DNA of 64,000 bases from Candidatus Francisella endociliophora (lineage in GTDB: Bacteria > Pseudomonadota > Gammaproteobacteria > Francisellales > Francisellaceae): positions 1,860,001 through 1,924,000 of the forward strand of contig NZ_CP009574.1 of NCBI RefSeq assembly GCF_000764555.1. Reading direction: 5' to 3'. Shown here piece after piece: positions 1-9,002 of this stretch (the first letter of the stretch is position 1; each line of letters starts with the position of its first letter). The notes beneath the pieces were generated by a model. The model was given only the letters and a program-made list of their open reading frames with translations, was not told the DNA's origin and made no database searches. A program made the position numbers and the translations under genes.

Positions 1-2286
1 ACTTATGATAAGAAAAATAATGCGGTTAATTTAAGCTATTTAATTTCTGGCTCTGAAGGAACTCTGGCATTTGTTACAGAGTTAAAACTAAAACTTACAA
101 AAAAACCTAAGTATAAGGCTTTGTTTGCAATATCATATGATAGTTTCGATGGAGCACTAAAAGCAGCCAGAGATCTTCTGGCATTTAATCCATCAGCTAT
201 AGAGACTGTAGATAATAATATAGTTGAAATTGCAAAAAATGATGAAGTCTACCACAAAATAAAGCACATGCTTGAGAAAAAAGAATCTATAAATCTTGCA
301 GCAGTTAATTTTGTTGAGTTCATAGCTAACTCACGTAATGAATTAGATACAAAAACTATTGATCTTGAGAGACAGCTTCTAGGGAATCAGCAATCTTTTC
401 ATCTTACTGAAAGTGATAATGAAATGAATAGTTTATGGGAGTTACGCAAGAAAGGTGTAGGTTTACTTGGAGCAATGAAGGGTAGTCGTAAGCCAATTCC
501 TTTTATAGAAGATACAGCGGTAGCACCAGAGAAGTTAGCTGACTATATTAAGGAACTTACAGCATTATTAGATTCTTATGGTATAAAATATGGAATGTTT
601 GGTCATGTCGATGTTGGTTGTCTGCATGTCAGACCAGCTCTTGATATGAGTACTCTAGAAGACTCACAAAAGCTTAGACAGATCACTAAACAAGTTAGTC
701 AACTTGTTAGTAAATATGGTGGTATTTTATGTGCAGAGCATGGTCATGGTTATAGAAGTGAATATTTGAAAGATTATTTTGGTGAAGAGCTTTATGAGTC
801 ATTAGGACATATAAAAAAGGTATTTGATCCACATAATCAGCTTAATCCAGGTAAAATAACTGTTCCTAATGGAAGTGGTGATGTACTTGTAAAAGTAGAT
901 GGTCCATATAGAGGCTATTTAGATAGTCAGGTGCCACAAAAAGTACGTGAACAGTTCTCTGGAGCTTTTAATTGTAATGGTAACTCACAATGTTTGAACT
1001 ATAATTTAGATACAGTTATTTGCCCATCTGCAAAAGCAAGTAGAAATTGGCTTTACTCTCCTAAAGGAAGGTCTGCTATCCTGCGAGAGTGGTTAGGCCG
1101 ATTATCTGCACAAGGATATTCTACTGCTCGAAGAGCTAAACAAATTGGCTTGGATACCCATGAGGATTATCCTGAAGATTTCTCCCACCAAGTTTATGAC
1201 TCTTTGGATAAATGTTTAGGGTGTAAGGCCTGTGTTTCTGGGTGTCCTATAAAAGTGGATATCCCAACAATGAAGTCACAATTTCTTCATCACTATCATT
1301 CTAAATATAAAAGACCAGGTCTTGATTATTTTGTTAAATATAGTGAGGCGTTACTTAATCTAAACCTTCATATGCCAAAAATATTTAATGATATTTTTAA
1401 TACTCAATTTGTAAGGTCTGGTTTAACAAATATTGTTGGATTTGCTGATGCGCCGTTGATTAGCTCTTTAAACTTAAAATCAGAGTTAAAGCAAAGGAAT
1501 GCACCAGAGTTTAATCTAGATCAAATGAAAAAACTTACCATAGAGCAAAAGAAAAAAACTGTGTGTATCGTACAAGATTTATTTACATCATTATATGATA
1601 CACATGTGGTTGTTGCATTGTATGATTTTTTAACAGCTTTAGGTTTTAGAGTTTATGTTGCACCGTTTAGAATAAATGGGAAACCAGCGCATGTAAAAGG
1701 TTTTCTAAAATACTTTAGGAAAAAGGCAGTGAAAGCTACAGAGTTTTATAATCGTATAGCTGAAACAAAAGTTGAAATGATAGGTATTGATCCTGCTATG
1801 ACATTGGTATATCGTGATGAATATCCAAAAATATGTAGAGATAAAGTTAGATTCAAAATTAAAATGGTTCAAGAGTGGCTTGTAACTAAACTTGATACAT
1901 TTCCTAAAATGCAAACTATGATAAATAAAGAGTTTGACCTTTTTAATCATTGTACAGAAAAATCTCTATCCACTGTATCGGTTATAAATTGGCAGAAAAT
2001 ATTTAAACACTTTGGAATTAGATTAAAAATTGCTAATGTTGGTTGTTGTGGGATGTCTGGAAGCTTTGGTCATGAAGTGAAACATATAAACACATCAAAG
2101 AAAATATATAATATGAGTTGGAAAGAGAAAATTAATGAGTGTGGAGTAAGAGGAGTTGTAGCTACTGGATTCTCGTGTAGATGCCAAGTTAAGCGTATGG
2201 AAGGGCATACAATTAAGCATCCAATAGAAATTTTGGAATTAAATAGAAAAAAACAACAAAAAGTGTTGACACAAAAACTAGTATGA
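1..2286 (+). CDS. ydiJ: YdiJ-like FAD-binding/Fe-S D-2-hydroxyacid dehydrogenase, 5'-truncated by window edge
   Basis: The reading frame is open from base 1, so the start lies outside the window and 761 residues are visible. The first residues (SGSEGTLAFVTELKL) are the end of an FAD-binding domain of the vanillyl-alcohol oxidase type. An FAD-oxidase C-terminal domain follows, with GHVDVGCLHVRP near residue 201 and AEHGHGYRSEY near 246. Next comes a ferredoxin-like part with cysteines in CNGNSQC (about 325) and CLGCKACVSGCP (about 405). The end carries one CCG motif (about 681), as in GlpC/HdrB-type domains. This order matches E. coli YdiJ (about 1018 residues), which oxidises D-2-hydroxyglutarate, so roughly 250 N-terminal residues should be missing. 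The substrate here is inferred from family only. The last codons contain the promoter of the downstream tRNA gene. Confidence 0.85.
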   Translation, partial: TYDKKNNAVNLSYLISGSEGTLAFVTELKLKLTKKPKYKALFAISYDSFDGALKAARDLLAFNPSAIETVDNNIVEIAKNDEVYHKIKHMLEKKESINLAAVNFVEFIANSRNELDTKTIDLERQLLGNQQSFHLTESDNEMNSLWELRKKGVGLLGAMKGSRKPIPFIEDTAVAPEKLADYIKELTALLDSYGIKYGMFGHVDVGCLHVRPALDMSTLEDSQKLRQITKQVSQLVSKYGGILCAEHGHGYRSEYLKDYFGEELYESLGHIKKVFDPHNQLNPGKITVPNGSGDVLVKVDGPYRGYLDSQVPQKVREQFSGAFNCNGNSQCLNYNLDTVICPSAKASRNWLYSPKGRSAILREWLGRLSAQGYSTARRAKQIGLDTHEDYPEDFSHQVYDSLDKCLGCKACVSGCPIKVDIPTMKSQFLHHYHSKYKRPGLDYFVKYSEALLNLNLHMPKIFNDIFNTQFVRSGLTNIVGFADAPLISSLNLKSELKQRNAPEFNLDQMKKLTIEQKKKTVCIVQDLFTSLYDTHVVVALYDFLTALGFRVYVAPFRINGKPAHVKGFLKYFRKKAVKATEFYNRIAETKVEMIGIDPAMTLVYRDEYPKICRDKVRFKIKMVQEWLVTKLDTFPKMQTMINKEFDLFNHCTEKSLSTVSVINWQKIFKHFGIRLKIANVGCCGMSGSFGHEVKHINTSKKIYNMSWKEKINECGVRGVVATGFSCRCQVKRMEGHTIKHPIEILELNRKKQQKVLTQKLV

Positions 2287-2293
2287 GTATAAT
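2266..2293 (+). promoter_or_regulatory. Consensus sigma-70 promoter for tRNA-Lys
   Basis: A perfect TTGACA (2266-2271) is separated by 16 bases from a perfect TATAAT (2288-2293). The mature tRNA begins 15 bases after the -10 box. The -35 box and most of the spacer lie inside the last codons of the preceding dehydrogenase gene. Confidence 0.85.
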
Positions 2294-2308
2294 ACTCAAC
2301 ATCACTTC

Positions 2309-2384
2309 GGGTTGTTAGCTCAGTCGGTAGAGCAGTTGGCTTTTAACCAATTGGTCACAGGTTCGAATCCTGTACAACCCACCA
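2309..2384 (+). tRNA. tRNA-Lys (anticodon UUU), CCA encoded
   Basis: The 76-base sequence folds into a full cloverleaf. The acceptor stem pairs GGGTTGT with ACAACCC, the D arm contains GCTC/GAGC, and the anticodon loop CTTTTAA on a GTTGG/CCAAT stem gives anticodon TTT. The T arm is ACAGG-TTCGAAT-CCTGT, with discriminator A and an encoded CCA at 2382-2384. It stands alone, with no other tRNA beside it. No clear hairpin terminator follows, only an AT-rich stretch. Confidence 0.97.
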
Positions 2385-2465
2385 CTTATTTTCAAATATT
2401 TTTTATAAAAAATTCTTCAGAATAAAATTTTAAATTGAAAGTTTTTAGGTTAAAATTTAAATCTT

Positions 2466-2497
2466 AATTTTGCTTTTAATTTTGCTTTTAATTTTGG
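2466..2497 (+). repeat. 12-bp tandem repeat in the leader of the first POT gene
   Basis: The unit AATTTTGCTTTT occurs twice in perfect tandem (2466-2477 and 2478-2489), followed by a partial third copy that runs into the ribosome-binding site GGAG. The leader of the downstream paralogue (about 4000-4025) has only one related unit, so the extra copy looks like a local expansion. Confidence 0.8.
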
Positions 2498-2504
2498 AGA
2501 TTTT

Positions 2505-3929
2505 ATGTCGGAGCATAGTGTTAAACACCCTAAAGCATTACCTATATGTTTTCTTACGGAAATGTGGGAGAGGTTCGGTAATGCTATTATAGCATCAACT
2601 GTTGTATTTATACTTATACAAAGGTTTGATTTATCAGATCATAAAGCAAATCTTATAGTTGGATCATTTACAGCTATGCTTTTTATAACATCTGTTCTAG
2701 CTGGTCAAGTTGCTGATAGACTTTTGGGCTATTATAGAAGTGTTATTTTAGGCGGTATATTTCTAATTGTTGGTTATACATATTTGGCTTTTGCACAAGA
2801 TCTATTTACTTTTTGTGTAGCATTAGGTGTTGTATGTAGTGGAACAGGCTCTTTAAAAACAAATATAGGCAGTTATCTTGGCCATAGTTATAAACCTGGT
2901 GATAAGCATCGTCAGAGTGGTTTTACTATATTTTATGTTGGTATTAATGTTGGAGCTCTTTTAGGATTATCATCTGCTGGTTATTTATATAATAATTTTG
3001 GTGAAAAGGCTACATTATTAACTGCAGCTATAATGTTGGTATTAGGAACGTTGGGATTTTATTTTGGATTTAAAAAAGCTGGATTAACACTGTATAGAAA
3101 GAATGTTTCTATAAGTAGCTGGATATTGGGGATTATTTTAACTCTAATAGGGACATGCATTAGTGTGTTTGTGATTTATTATCCTAGTGTTTCAAATGTG
3201 TTTTTAGTACTTGTTATTATTTTTAGCTTAGTTATTGTTTTTCAAGGTGCAAATAATTCACAAGATCTTAAAAAAGCTATTTCATACTTAGTCTTTTTAG
3301 TAATAGCTATTGCCTTTTGGGCATTATATAATCAAATTTTTATGTCTTTGAACTTATTCATTGATAGAGTTGTTGATCATAAAGTTTTAGGATTGTTTAC
3401 TATTCCAACACAAGCATTCTTAGTATTTAATGCAGGAACTATTCTAGTTGGAGGTGTGATTCTTGGTGTAGTTTGGAAACGTATTCATTTATTAGATATC
3501 TATAAATATACTCTTGGTATGTTTATTTTGATGTTTATGTTTGTAGCCGTGGCAGTAGGAGTCCATTTATCTGGAGTGAATAGTGAAAACCTTGTCAATG
3601 GTAATTGGGTTGTTCTGTGCTACATATTGCTTGGTTTGTCTGAACTATTTGTTTCTGCTATTGGATTATCATTGGCAACTCGACTAGCTCCTAATGGTCA
3701 GATAGGGGGCTATATGGGCTTATGGCTTGTGAATGTTGGAATAGGTGCTTTTGTTGCCGGTATTATTGCTAATTATGCAGCTATACCAGATAAAGGTTCA
3801 GATATTATAAGATTAAAACAAATATATTTAAGTGGGTTTAATATTTATATAACTATAGCGGTTGTCGCATTTCTAGCTACTTTAATAGCAGCATTTTGCA
3901 TTAAAAAAATGCTTGGTGAAGAAGCATAA
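2505..3929 (+). CDS. POT-family proton-coupled peptide transporter
   Basis: This is a 474-residue multi-pass inner-membrane protein of the POT/PTR branch of the MFS, which imports di- and tripeptides with protons. The family signature EMWERFG lies at about residues 18-24. Further MFS features are the loop ADRLLGYYR (about 66-74) and conserved GFTIFYVGINVGAL (about 139-152). The ATG at 2505 follows GGAG at good spacing. The next gene is a close tandem paralogue with the same length and many identical blocks, so the pair arose by duplication. The usual aromatic pair after ERF is replaced by N-A, so substrate preference may differ from canonical DtpA-type carriers. Specificity is not visible. 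Confidence 0.88.
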   Translation: MSEHSVKHPKALPICFLTEMWERFGNAIIASTVVFILIQRFDLSDHKANLIVGSFTAMLFITSVLAGQVADRLLGYYRSVILGGIFLIVGYTYLAFAQDLFTFCVALGVVCSGTGSLKTNIGSYLGHSYKPGDKHRQSGFTIFYVGINVGALLGLSSAGYLYNNFGEKATLLTAAIMLVLGTLGFYFGFKKAGLTLYRKNVSISSWILGIILTLIGTCISVFVIYYPSVSNVFLVLVIIFSLVIVFQGANNSQDLKKAISYLVFLVIAIAFWALYNQIFMSLNLFIDRVVDHKVLGLFTIPTQAFLVFNAGTILVGGVILGVVWKRIHLLDIYKYTLGMFILMFMFVAVAVGVHLSGVNSENLVNGNWVVLCYILLGLSELFVSAIGLSLATRLAPNGQIGGYMGLWLVNVGIGAFVAGIIANYAAIPDKGSDIIRLKQIYLSGFNIYITIAVVAFLATLIAAFCIKKMLGEEA

Positions 3930-4029
3930 TTTTCCTAAGATTTTAATATCTATTAAAAAATATAAAAAATAGTCCAAAATTGAAGTAAAATTAGGATGTC
4001 TATTTTACTTTTAATTTTAGGAGATTTTG

Positions 4030-5454
4030 ATGTCTAATAGTAGTTTGAAACATCCCAAAGCATTGCCTATATGTTTTCTTACAGAGATGTGGGAAAGATT
4101 TGGTTATATGCTTATATCAACAACGGTAATATTTATATTAATCCAAAGATTTAATTTGGATGATTCTAGAGCAAATATTATAGTAGGTTCATTTACAGCT
4201 ATTTTATATATAACATCAGTATTAGCTGGTCAAATAGCAGATAAAATAATAGGTTACTATAGAAGTGTCATTTTGGGTGGTATAGTCCTTGTTATTGGTT
4301 ACTCATATCTAGCATTAGCTCAAGATTTATTTACTTTTTGTGTGGCTTTAGGTGTTGTATGTAGTGGAACAGGGTTGCTTAAGACTAATGTTGGGAGCTA
4401 TCTTGGTCATAGTTATGATGCTAGCGATACTCATCGTCAGAGTGGTTTTACAATATTTTATGTTGGTATAAATATAGGTGCTTTGGTAGGAAATATTATG
4501 GCGGGCTATATTTATAAATATCTTGGTGGTAGTGCAATATTTATTACTTCTGCATTTATGCTAATAGTTGGAACGTTAACTTTTTATTTTGGTTTTAAAT
4601 TAATGAATTTGAAACTATATAGAAGAGAGGTGACTATTTATAGTTGGATAGCTGCAATAGTTTTAACACTTATCGGAGCTATTATAGGCGTTATTGTAAT
4701 ATATAATCCTAATGTATCTAGTGTTTTCTTTGCTTTAGTGATTATTTTTAGCTTGTTTGTTCTATTTAAAGGAGCAAAAGGCTCACAAGACTTTAAAAAA
4801 GCACTATCATATTTAGTGTTTTTATTTATAGCTGTGTTTTTCTGGGCATTGTATAATCAGCTATTTATGTCATTAAACTTATTTATTGAAAGAGTTGTTG
4901 ATCATAAAATATTAGGTTTTATAAGTATCCCAACACAAGCTTTTGTAGCCTTTAATAATATTACTATATTAATTGGTGGTGTATTTTTAGGAATATTGTG
5001 GAAAAAAGTTAATATTCTTGATGTATATAAATATCTTACAGGAATGTTCTTACTTGTATTTATGTTTACTACATTGATTGTAGGTATACACTTATCTGGT
5101 AAATCAACAACTCAATTAGTTAATGGTAATTGGGTTGTTTTAAGTTATATAATTTTGGCACTAGCTGAGTTATTTGTGTCAGCTATTGGTTTATCATTAG
5201 CTACTAGATTAGCTCCAAAAGGTCAGGTAGGTGGCTATATGGGATTATGGTTGGTTAATATGGGGGTTGGAGGCTATGTGGCGGGTGTTATTGCAAATGT
5301 AGCAGCTATCCCAGAGGGAGTAACTAATATAATAGAGTTAAAACAAGTTTATTTAGGTAGCTTTAATATTTTTTCTATTATAGGAGTTGTAGCCTTTGTA
5401 CTTACAGTATTCGCTGTAGTATTAATCAAAAAGTTATTGGGTGAAGAGGCTTAA
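4030..5454 (+). CDS. POT-family proton-coupled peptide transporter, tandem paralogue
   Basis: The 474-residue protein is closely similar to its upstream neighbour along its whole length. It shares LKHPKALPICFLTEMWERFG at the N-terminus, the GFTIFYVGINIGAL block and the C-terminal KKLLGEEA. ERF is followed by G-Y, nearer to the canonical POT signature than in the neighbour. The start is taken as the ATG at 4030, six to seven bases after AGGAG; an in-frame TTG just before it is a less likely start. A 100-base AT-rich gap separates the two genes and may hold a separate promoter. The role is inferred from the family: uptake of short peptides across the inner membrane. Confidence 0.88.
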   Translation: MSNSSLKHPKALPICFLTEMWERFGYMLISTTVIFILIQRFNLDDSRANIIVGSFTAILYITSVLAGQIADKIIGYYRSVILGGIVLVIGYSYLALAQDLFTFCVALGVVCSGTGLLKTNVGSYLGHSYDASDTHRQSGFTIFYVGINIGALVGNIMAGYIYKYLGGSAIFITSAFMLIVGTLTFYFGFKLMNLKLYRREVTIYSWIAAIVLTLIGAIIGVIVIYNPNVSSVFFALVIIFSLFVLFKGAKGSQDFKKALSYLVFLFIAVFFWALYNQLFMSLNLFIERVVDHKILGFISIPTQAFVAFNNITILIGGVFLGILWKKVNILDVYKYLTGMFLLVFMFTTLIVGIHLSGKSTTQLVNGNWVVLSYIILALAELFVSAIGLSLATRLAPKGQVGGYMGLWLVNMGVGGYVAGVIANVAAIPEGVTNIIELKQVYLGSFNIFSIIGVVAFVLTVFAVVLIKKLLGEEA

Positions 5455-5472
5455 AGTAACTAATAAGGATTA

Positions 5473-5874
5473 TTACAGTGTAAACATATAAGGTAATAAA
5501 TCTTGTATATTAGTTTCTATTTTTGAAGTTTCATTTATATTTGTTAGTAGGATTGGACAATCTAGCTTTAGATGTTCTGACATAATTTGACGACAAGCGC
5601 CACATGGAGATACAGGTTTTTCAGTATCTGCAACAATTGCTATTTTTAGAATATCATCTTTACGGTAACCTTGGCTATAGGCATAAAAGATAGCATTTCT
5701 TTCAGCACAAACAGATAATCCTAGTATAGAGGTTTCTACATTTGAACTATTTATAATATTGCCGTCCTTCATTAGCAAGGCTGCCCCAACTTTAAAGTTA
5801 GAAAATACAGCATAAGCATTTTCAAAGCTAGCTTTTGCAGCTTCAATTAATTTTTGATCATGTTCTTTATTCAT
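5473..5874 (-). CDS. cdd: Cytidine deaminase
   Basis: This 133-residue protein has the length of the small tetrameric class. It carries the zinc and catalytic signatures VCAERNAIF (Cys and the proton-shuttling Glu) and PCGACRQ. It hydrolyses cytidine or deoxycytidine to uridine or deoxyuridine in pyrimidine salvage. The gene is convergent with the POT gene (18-base gap) and divergent from miaE, with which it shares a 98-base AT-rich upstream region. Together with deoD and the UshA-like nucleotidase elsewhere in the window it points to nucleoside scavenging. Confidence 0.95.
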   Translation of the reverse strand: MNKEHDQKLIEAAKASFENAYAVFSNFKVGAALLMKDGNIINSSNVETSILGLSVCAERNAIFYAYSQGYRKDDILKIAIVADTEKPVSPCGACRQIMSEHLKLDCPILLTNINETSKIETNIQDLLPYMFTL

Positions 5875-5972
5875 AAATCATTTATTAAAGGCAAAGGACG
5901 ATCAGTTTACACTATTTTTTAAAAGAGTACTATTATTTATATATTTCTTTATAATATATTCAGAATTTATCT

Positions 5973-6602
5973 ATGAATAATTTATATAATATGACTGATA
6001 GTTTATATGCAAACTTTGCTTCTATTGAGGATTTTTTATTATGCGTAACTCCTGATCAATGGGTTAAAAAAGCACTAGATAATATAGAGTTAATGCTGAT
6101 TGATCATGCTCATTGTGAGATGAAGGCAGCATCATCGGCAATGACATATATTTATAGGCATCCAGACAAATATGATTTAGTTACAAGAATGTCAAGAATA
6201 GCGCGTGAAGAGCTGGTACATTTTGAGCAGGTAATGAGAATCTTAAAAAAGCGTAATATTGAGTATAAAGCTATATCAGCATCAAGATATGCTGGAGAGT
6301 TAATTAAGGTCGCTAGAACAGATAGAGAAGGCCGGTTTATAGATGCTTTGATAATAGGGGCATATATAGAAGCTCGTTCATGTGAGAGGTTTGCTAAGAT
6401 AGCACCGTTCTTAGATGCTGATTTACAGAAGTTTTATAGTGGTCTTTTGGAGTCTGAAAAGAGGCATTTTACAATTTATCTGAGTTTTGCAGAAAAATAT
6501 TCATCAAAGAATATTTCTGTAGATATTAAAAGAATTGGTGAAATTGAAAAAGAACTTATTCTATCACCTGATAGTGAATTTCGTTTTCATAGTGGTATTT
6601 AA
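5973..6602 (+). CDS. miaE: tRNA-(2-methylthio-N6-isopentenyl-adenosine37) hydroxylase MiaE
   Basis: This 209-residue ferritin-like four-helix protein has carboxylate and histidine ligands spaced as in MiaE: HAHCEMKAAS, REELVHFEQV, IEARSCERF and ESEKRHFTIYL. The di-iron enzyme uses oxygen to hydroxylate the isopentenyl side chain of the ms2i6A37 base in tRNAs that read U-initial codons. The upstream region has a TATAAT at 5950-5955 but no convincing -35 box. The Shine-Dalgarno sequence is weak, so the start at 5973 is the first ATG rather than one proven by an RBS. The start of the GH3 gene follows after 19 bases. Confidence 0.92.
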   Translation: MNNLYNMTDSLYANFASIEDFLLCVTPDQWVKKALDNIELMLIDHAHCEMKAASSAMTYIYRHPDKYDLVTRMSRIAREELVHFEQVMRILKKRNIEYKAISASRYAGELIKVARTDREGRFIDALIIGAYIEARSCERFAKIAPFLDADLQKFYSGLLESEKRHFTIYLSFAEKYSSKNISVDIKRIGEIEKELILSPDSEFRFHSGI

Positions 6603-6621
6603 CCAAATATAAGGAAAGAAC

Positions 6622-8808
6622 ATGAAAAAGAAATTGTTTGTTGGAGCTCTTATAGCTTCTAGTATGATGGCGTGTGCTGTTGCTGAAACAGCAATAACAA
6701 CAGTTAACCCAAATAACATTCAAGAGAGCTTTTATAATCCATATTTAATGAAGGCTAGGAAAATAGTAGCTAAGATGACATTAGATGAAAAAATAGGTCA
6801 AATGATTGTACCTACGACAACTATTATGATTCCTAATCCTGAAGATGCTAAATATTTAGAATCTCTATCAGACGATAAACTTATTAAAAAATTTGGTCTA
6901 GATAAGATTAAAAAATATCATATTGGTTCAATACTTGTTGGTGGAAATGATGTGCCTTTTGACGCAAATGATCCATCACTTAAAATGTGGCAAAAAATTG
7001 CTAGACTTGCTAAAAGCCAGTATTCTGGACCAAAAGGAACAGAGCTTTTATTAGGTACAGATGAAGTTCATGGTAATCAGCATGTCATAGGATCTCCATT
7101 ATTTCCTCAAAATATTGGATTAGGGGCTACACATAATCCTAAATTAGTAAAAGAGGCTGCTAAAATGACAGCAGCTGGTACGCTAGAATCAGGTTTTAAT
7201 TGGGTGTATGCACCAACTGTAGCAATTGCTCATGATTATAGATGGGGTAGAACGTATGAGTCGTTCTCACAAAATCCAGATATTGTAAAATCAATGGCAT
7301 ATAACTTCGTTGAGGGGTTGCAAGCAACACAAAATAATCATATTACTGGAGCTTTAGCAACAGTTAAGCATTTTATAGGTGATGGTAGAACTGTTAACGG
7401 TTTAGATGAAGGTAATACTGAAATTGATAATATAGATGAGTTATGGGCAGTTGATGGAGCTGGTTATAGAGGAGCTATTGATGCTAATGTTGGTAGCTTA
7501 ATGCCATCGTATAGTAGTTTAAATGGAATTCCTATGCACTATGGTGGTGATAAGGATCTTTTACAAAGAATAACTACTACAGGGATAGCAGGTTACAAAT
7601 TTGAAGGTATTGTAGTATCTGACTATGCAGCTATTTCAAAAGCTCAGGCTAAATATAATATGCTTAACAAAGATAGTCAAATCTCATTTATTGATTCATT
7701 ATCTATGTCAATAAATAGCGGTGTAGATATGATAATGTTAGGTATATTTAATACAGCTATACCAAACCACTATCCTAAAGATTTTTTAGGTGAGCAATCT
7801 AAAGATATAAATTCATTATACACTCATCAAAATAAAACGCCTTGGCCAAAAACACTAGAAGGCTACAACTATAGTAATGATGTGGACATGTTAAAAGCTA
7901 TAAAATTTGCTATAGAACAAAAAAGAATACCAATGTCTCGTATAGATGATGCAGTTACTAGAATTATAGCAGTTAAGCTTGCAATGAAATCAAAAATGAA
8001 GCCTGTTGATAATAAACAGGTGCAAAAAGCCAGTCTTAAAGCAGCTGAGCAGTCTTTAGTACTTTTAAAGAATGATAATAAAACCTTACCTGTAGATCCA
8101 AGTGATATTAAGAATGTTGTATTAATAGGTGATTATGATGATATTGGTAAACAAAATGGTGGTTGGACTGTTTTGTGGCAAGGGTTTACAGGTAATCAAT
8201 GGTGGCTACCGGGATCTGAGGCTAAAAAACATAGTGGTGCAATGAGCTATATTGATGGATTAAAAAATAATTTTTCTAAAGATACTAATTTTATAACTAA
8301 ACTAAACAAGGATGATAAAGATAATCTAAGTAAAAATAATACTATTGCACTTGTTGTTTTATCAGAAAAACCATATGCAGAGTATCACGGTGATGTTGAT
8401 AACAATAGTCCTTTATATGCAGATGAGTATAAAAAGCCACAGTCAAAATTTTTAGGGCTTAAGTTTACTAAAAAACAAGCAAAAGAAATTAAAAAATTAA
8501 AAGCCTTAGGTATACCTATTATAACTGTTGTTCAATCAGGTAGACCTCTAGTTATTACTGATGGTAATGATAAAGCGCCATTACAGAATAGTAATGCTAT
8601 GATTGCAGCATGGCTACCAGGCACAAGTGGGGGGCAGGCTGTAGCAAATGTTATTACAGGCAGTTATAAACTTAAGTCATTTAAGACTAAAATAAATGGC
8701 AAAGAGTACTATAGTAATACTTTACCATTTGCTTGGCCGAAAAATATGGAAGAAGTTCGAAGTCATAATTATAGCTTGTTCCAAGAAGGGTATGGATTGG
8801 AAAATTAG
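6622..8808 (+). CDS. Secreted glycoside hydrolase family 3 beta-glycosidase
   Basis: The protein has 728 residues with an N-terminal signal peptide (MKKKLFVGALIASSMMACAVA, probable cleavage near residue 21). MMAC resembles a lipobox but is a poor match, so I favour signal peptidase I. The GH3 TIM-barrel domain contains MTLDEKIGQM (about 52-61), GTDEVHGNQ, VKHFIGDG (about 248-255) and VVSDYA, in which Asp334 fits the catalytic nucleophile. The C-terminal GH3 domain begins near SLVLLKNDNKTLPV (about 480). The layout resembles exo-beta-glucan hydrolases and BglX. It would cleave terminal beta-linked sugars in the periplasm or outside; the natural glycan is unknown. AAGGAAAG precedes the ATG. A hairpin terminator lies downstream. 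Confidence 0.9.
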   Translation: MKKKLFVGALIASSMMACAVAETAITTVNPNNIQESFYNPYLMKARKIVAKMTLDEKIGQMIVPTTTIMIPNPEDAKYLESLSDDKLIKKFGLDKIKKYHIGSILVGGNDVPFDANDPSLKMWQKIARLAKSQYSGPKGTELLLGTDEVHGNQHVIGSPLFPQNIGLGATHNPKLVKEAAKMTAAGTLESGFNWVYAPTVAIAHDYRWGRTYESFSQNPDIVKSMAYNFVEGLQATQNNHITGALATVKHFIGDGRTVNGLDEGNTEIDNIDELWAVDGAGYRGAIDANVGSLMPSYSSLNGIPMHYGGDKDLLQRITTTGIAGYKFEGIVVSDYAAISKAQAKYNMLNKDSQISFIDSLSMSINSGVDMIMLGIFNTAIPNHYPKDFLGEQSKDINSLYTHQNKTPWPKTLEGYNYSNDVDMLKAIKFAIEQKRIPMSRIDDAVTRIIAVKLAMKSKMKPVDNKQVQKASLKAAEQSLVLLKNDNKTLPVDPSDIKNVVLIGDYDDIGKQNGGWTVLWQGFTGNQWWLPGSEAKKHSGAMSYIDGLKNNFSKDTNFITKLNKDDKDNLSKNNTIALVVLSEKPYAEYHGDVDNNSPLYADEYKKPQSKFLGLKFTKKQAKEIKKLKALGIPIITVVQSGRPLVITDGNDKAPLQNSNAMIAAWLPGTSGGQAVANVITGSYKLKSFKTKINGKEYYSNTLPFAWPKNMEEVRSHNYSLFQEGYGLEN

Positions 8809-8860
8809 TTAAATATTTCTTCGAATGTGATTTCTTTTTTACCTTATCTTTTAGATTTAT

Positions 8861-8882
8861 CTTGCTTTACACTTAAAGCAAG
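8861..8882 (+). terminator. Probable intrinsic terminator after the GH3 gene
   Basis: A perfect 9-bp stem, CTTGCTTTA paired with TAAAGCAAG, closes a 4-base loop and is followed by TTATTAAAATTATTAT. The stem is modest in G+C, as is usual in this genome, and the U tract is interrupted by A residues. Confidence 0.5.
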
Positions 8883-8915
8883 TTATTAAAATTATTATAT
8901 AGGGGAAGATTTTAG

Positions 8916-8921
8916 TATAAT
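8916..8921 (+). promoter_or_regulatory. Possible -10 box upstream of pepA
   Basis: TATAAT lies about 80 bases before the pepA ATG and directly after the GH3 terminator hairpin. No good -35 hexamer sits 16-18 bases upstream. Chance matches are frequent in this AT-rich sequence, so this is only a candidate. Confidence 0.3.
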
Positions 8922-9002
8922 ACAGGTGTTCCAGTCAGTTTATTTCTGATATTATTTCTAAGTTAAAAACTTTAGTAAAAAAATAGGAGATCTTGTTAAA
9001 AG

